Assembly (NCBI GenBank): GCA_038230255.1
Contig: JBBRNP010000003.1
Coordinates: 248,001 to 312,000, forward strand
Origin: AV40 sp038230255
GTDB lineage: Bacteria > Verrucomicrobiota > Verrucomicrobiia > Chthoniobacterales > UBA10450
Reading direction: 5' to 3'
Length of the DNA: 64,000 bases
Made by a program: the position numbers and the translations under genes. Of the stretch, positions 62,286 through 64,000 are shown in pieces. Under the pieces are notes generated by a model. That model saw only the letters and a list, made by a program, of their open reading frames with translations. It did not search any database and was not told the DNA's origin. Within the stretch, counting starts at the first letter, position 1; each line of letters starts with the position of its first letter.

Positions 62286-64000
62286 GTGAAAAAAATCTGG
62301 ACCGTTCTCATTCTCCTGGTTGCCGTCTTCCTTAGCTATGCCCCCGCTGTGCGCAACGGTTTTGTCTGGGACGACACCGCCTTGATCTTGCGCGATCCGC
62401 TGATTCGAAGTTGGCAACTGATACCGGAAGGCTTCAACCATTTCCTCTTCGTGGATGCGACCGCCTCGGATTTCTATCGGCCGATCCAACGACTCAGTTA
62501 CGCGATCGACTATGCGGCTTTTGCTTTTCGTCCCGGGCCGTATCACATCACCAGTCTCCTTTGGCACAGCTTGGCGGCCATCGCCTTGCTGTTTTTCGCT
62601 GAAGAACTTCTCCTCGCGTTTGGAATTGAACGCCGACGATGCCAATTGATCGCGCTCGGCGTGGCGCTGGTTTGGGCCGTTCATCCAGTGCAAAGCGCGG
62701 CCGTAGTTTACATTTCCGGCCGGGCCGATCCGCTGGCCACTGCATTCGGATTTCTTGGTCTCTTTTTGCTACTCCATGCGTCTCGCGCACTCGGTCCCCG
62801 CAAACTGCTGTTTCTTGTCGGGAGCGCTGCCGCACTTCTTTTGAGCGCATTCAGCAAAGAATCCGGCCTGATTTTTTCCGCCATTGGTCTCACATTTTTT
62901 CTGTGGAAGAAAAATTGGGCGGACCTGTGGAAAACAGTGGCCGTGGTGGCGTTCGTCAGCACGATCTATTTCAATCTCCGTTTCGGGGCCGAGCATAATC
63001 CCGCGCCAAGGCTGAGCCCGCCGCCTCCGTTGCTGGTTAAACCGATTATTGTCGCGCGAGCTGTGGCTGAATACGCCGGCTTAATCGTTTTTCCGTTGAA
63101 CTTGCACATGGACCGCGATGTGGAAACGCAGCCGAGTGGATTCAGCGAAGCCAGCCTGGCGCACGCGGCCTGGCGCGAACTGCAAACGCTGCTCGGTCTC
63201 ATTTTAATCGCGGCATTTTTTTACTGGATGCTGCAAGCGCGGAAGCGCAATCCGACGGTGTTCATAGCGCTTCTTTTCGCACTGATTGCTTATTTGCCGA
63301 TAAGCGGCGTTATCACTTTGAACGCAACGGCGGCGGAGCATTGGATTTATCTGCCGAGCGCGTTCCTTTTTCTGGCCGTCGCTCTCGAAATTGCCGGACT
63401 GGAAGAGAAACTGAAACCGCGAGCATCGAGAATCGTCATGGCGGCCGGATTGCTTGCGCTCTGGGTAGTCTTTCTCGGCGCGCGCACGTTTGTGCGAACT
63501 TTCGATTGGAAAGACCAACGCACGTTTCTTGAGCGAGCGATCGCTCATGGGGGCGATTCGGCCCGAATGCTCATCAACCTGGGCGGACTCGATTTGAACG
63601 AAGGGAAATTAGCAGACGCCGCGGTGCATTTGCATGCTGCGTTGCAAAAGAAACCGGACCAGCCGTTGGCCGTGATCAATCTTGCCGCGGTCGCATTGAA
63701 ACAAAACGATTTCAAGCTCGCGCGAGAATTACTGACGCGCGCGACGCAGATGCCGCTGGTGGACGCGGAGGCGCATCAAATGTTGGCTGCGCTTGAAAAC
63801 AAAGAGAGAGGGAAAGTCGATGTAATGCGGATGCGGTTGGCGGCGCGAACGGGGCCGCCGAATTGGTCGATCGAGAAACGCTACATTCAATTACTCGATG
63901 AAACGCGTGGACCGGCTGCGGCGATCAACGAGTTGCTGATTTGTCTTCAAACCCAATGGTATCGCGCGGAAAGTTGGAAATTATTGAGCGATCTGCACGC
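62286..64000 (+). CDS. TMTC-like membrane glycosyltransferase with TPR tail (3' end beyond window)
   Basis: Open from a GTG at 62286 to the right edge (571+ residues). N-terminal helix, then VRNGFVWDDTALIL (GT-C-type acidic motif), FYRPIQRLSYAIDY, and VHPVQSAAVVYISGRADPLA, typical of TMTC/DUF1736 O-mannosyltransferase-like proteins. About ten membrane helices run to ~residue 400. TPR-like repeats follow (MLINLGGLDLNEGKLADAAVHLHAALQKKPDQPLAVINL). It probably glycosylates proteins or lipids outside the membrane. Start codon uncertain: an in-frame TTG lies 15 bp upstream. Confidence 0.8.
   Translation, partial: MKKIWTVLILLVAVFLSYAPAVRNGFVWDDTALILRDPLIRSWQLIPEGFNHFLFVDATASDFYRPIQRLSYAIDYAAFAFRPGPYHITSLLWHSLAAIALLFFAEELLLAFGIERRRCQLIALGVALVWAVHPVQSAAVVYISGRADPLATAFGFLGLFLLLHASRALGPRKLLFLVGSAAALLLSAFSKESGLIFSAIGLTFFLWKKNWADLWKTVAVVAFVSTIYFNLRFGAEHNPAPRLSPPPPLLVKPIIVARAVAEYAGLIVFPLNLHMDRDVETQPSGFSEASLAHAAWRELQTLLGLILIAAFFYWMLQARKRNPTVFIALLFALIAYLPISGVITLNATAAEHWIYLPSAFLFLAVALEIAGLEEKLKPRASRIVMAAGLLALWVVFLGARTFVRTFDWKDQRTFLERAIAHGGDSARMLINLGGLDLNEGKLADAAVHLHAALQKKPDQPLAVINLAAVALKQNDFKLARELLTRATQMPLVDAEAHQMLAALENKERGKVDVMRMRLAARTGPPNWSIEKRYIQLLDETRGPAAAINELLICLQTQWYRAESWKLLSDLH

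Overview
The window reads as a chromosomal core segment of a GC-rich bacterium, most likely a member of Verrucomicrobiota (Spartobacteria/Chthoniobacterales-like). This placement is an inference. It rests on the gene set (futalosine-route menaquinone genes mqnA/mqnE, SecDF fusion, CobA-HemD fusion, a PT-rich HAF-type secreted protein, TMTC-like glycosyltransferase, lidless Hsp70) and on the many Lys/Ala/Pro-rich tails on ribosomal proteins. No rRNA, tRNA, CRISPR array, prophage or insertion sequence was recognised.

Layout. 1-8.9 kb: recJ (cut by the left edge), a lipoprotein, mqnA-mqnE, an ECF sigma factor, an orphan secretin, trpF, a small membrane protein, a frameshifted DUF2934-like gene and a response regulator. 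8.9-26.8 kb, all on the minus strand: one str-S10-spc-alpha ribosomal block running rpsL-rpsG-fusA-rpsJ-rplC-D-W-B-rpsS-[exported coiled-coil protein]-rplV-rpsC-rplP-rpmC-rpsQ-rplN-X-E-rpsH-rplF-R-rpsE-rplO-secY-adk-map-infA-rpmJ-rpsM-K-D. It lacks tuf, rpsN, rpmD, rpoA and rplQ at their usual places. 27-31.3 kb, plus strand: tgt, yajC, secDF, rpsU. 31.4-39.8 kb, minus strand: a heme operon (hemX-like, hemA, hemC, cobA-hemD) continuing into a GrpE-like protein, a lidless Hsp70 and a J-like/FGE-fold fusion. 40-46.4 kb: apt, queF-queC, a pseudo-NlpC/P60 protein, an M20 peptidase and an APC transporter. 46.5-54.3 kb: smc, the E1alpha/E1beta/E2 genes of a 2-oxoacid dehydrogenase, sufT. 54.4-64 kb: a secreted HAF/PT-rich protein, rplI-dnaB, transketolase, an RsmA-Nudix fusion, an L,D-transpeptidase and a TMTC-like membrane protein cut by the right edge.

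The main unexplained signal is a 10-mer, TGTCGATCTT (reverse complement AAGATCGACA). I count 36 exact copies, roughly one per 1.8 kb, where about 0.1 would be expected by chance. It occurs in both orientations, in several reading frames (read as KID, RST, DR, VDL or SIL) and in intergenic DNA, with A or T just before it in 35 of 36 cases. It therefore behaves as a DNA-level signal like an uptake sequence or a highly iterated motif, not as a protein motif. Other notable items are the Hsp70/GrpE-like/J-FGE cluster, two short repeat families that abut or supply stop codons, a repeat carried in frame inside tgt, a structured RNA candidate upstream of apt, and three DnaA-box-like sites between tkt and rsmA.
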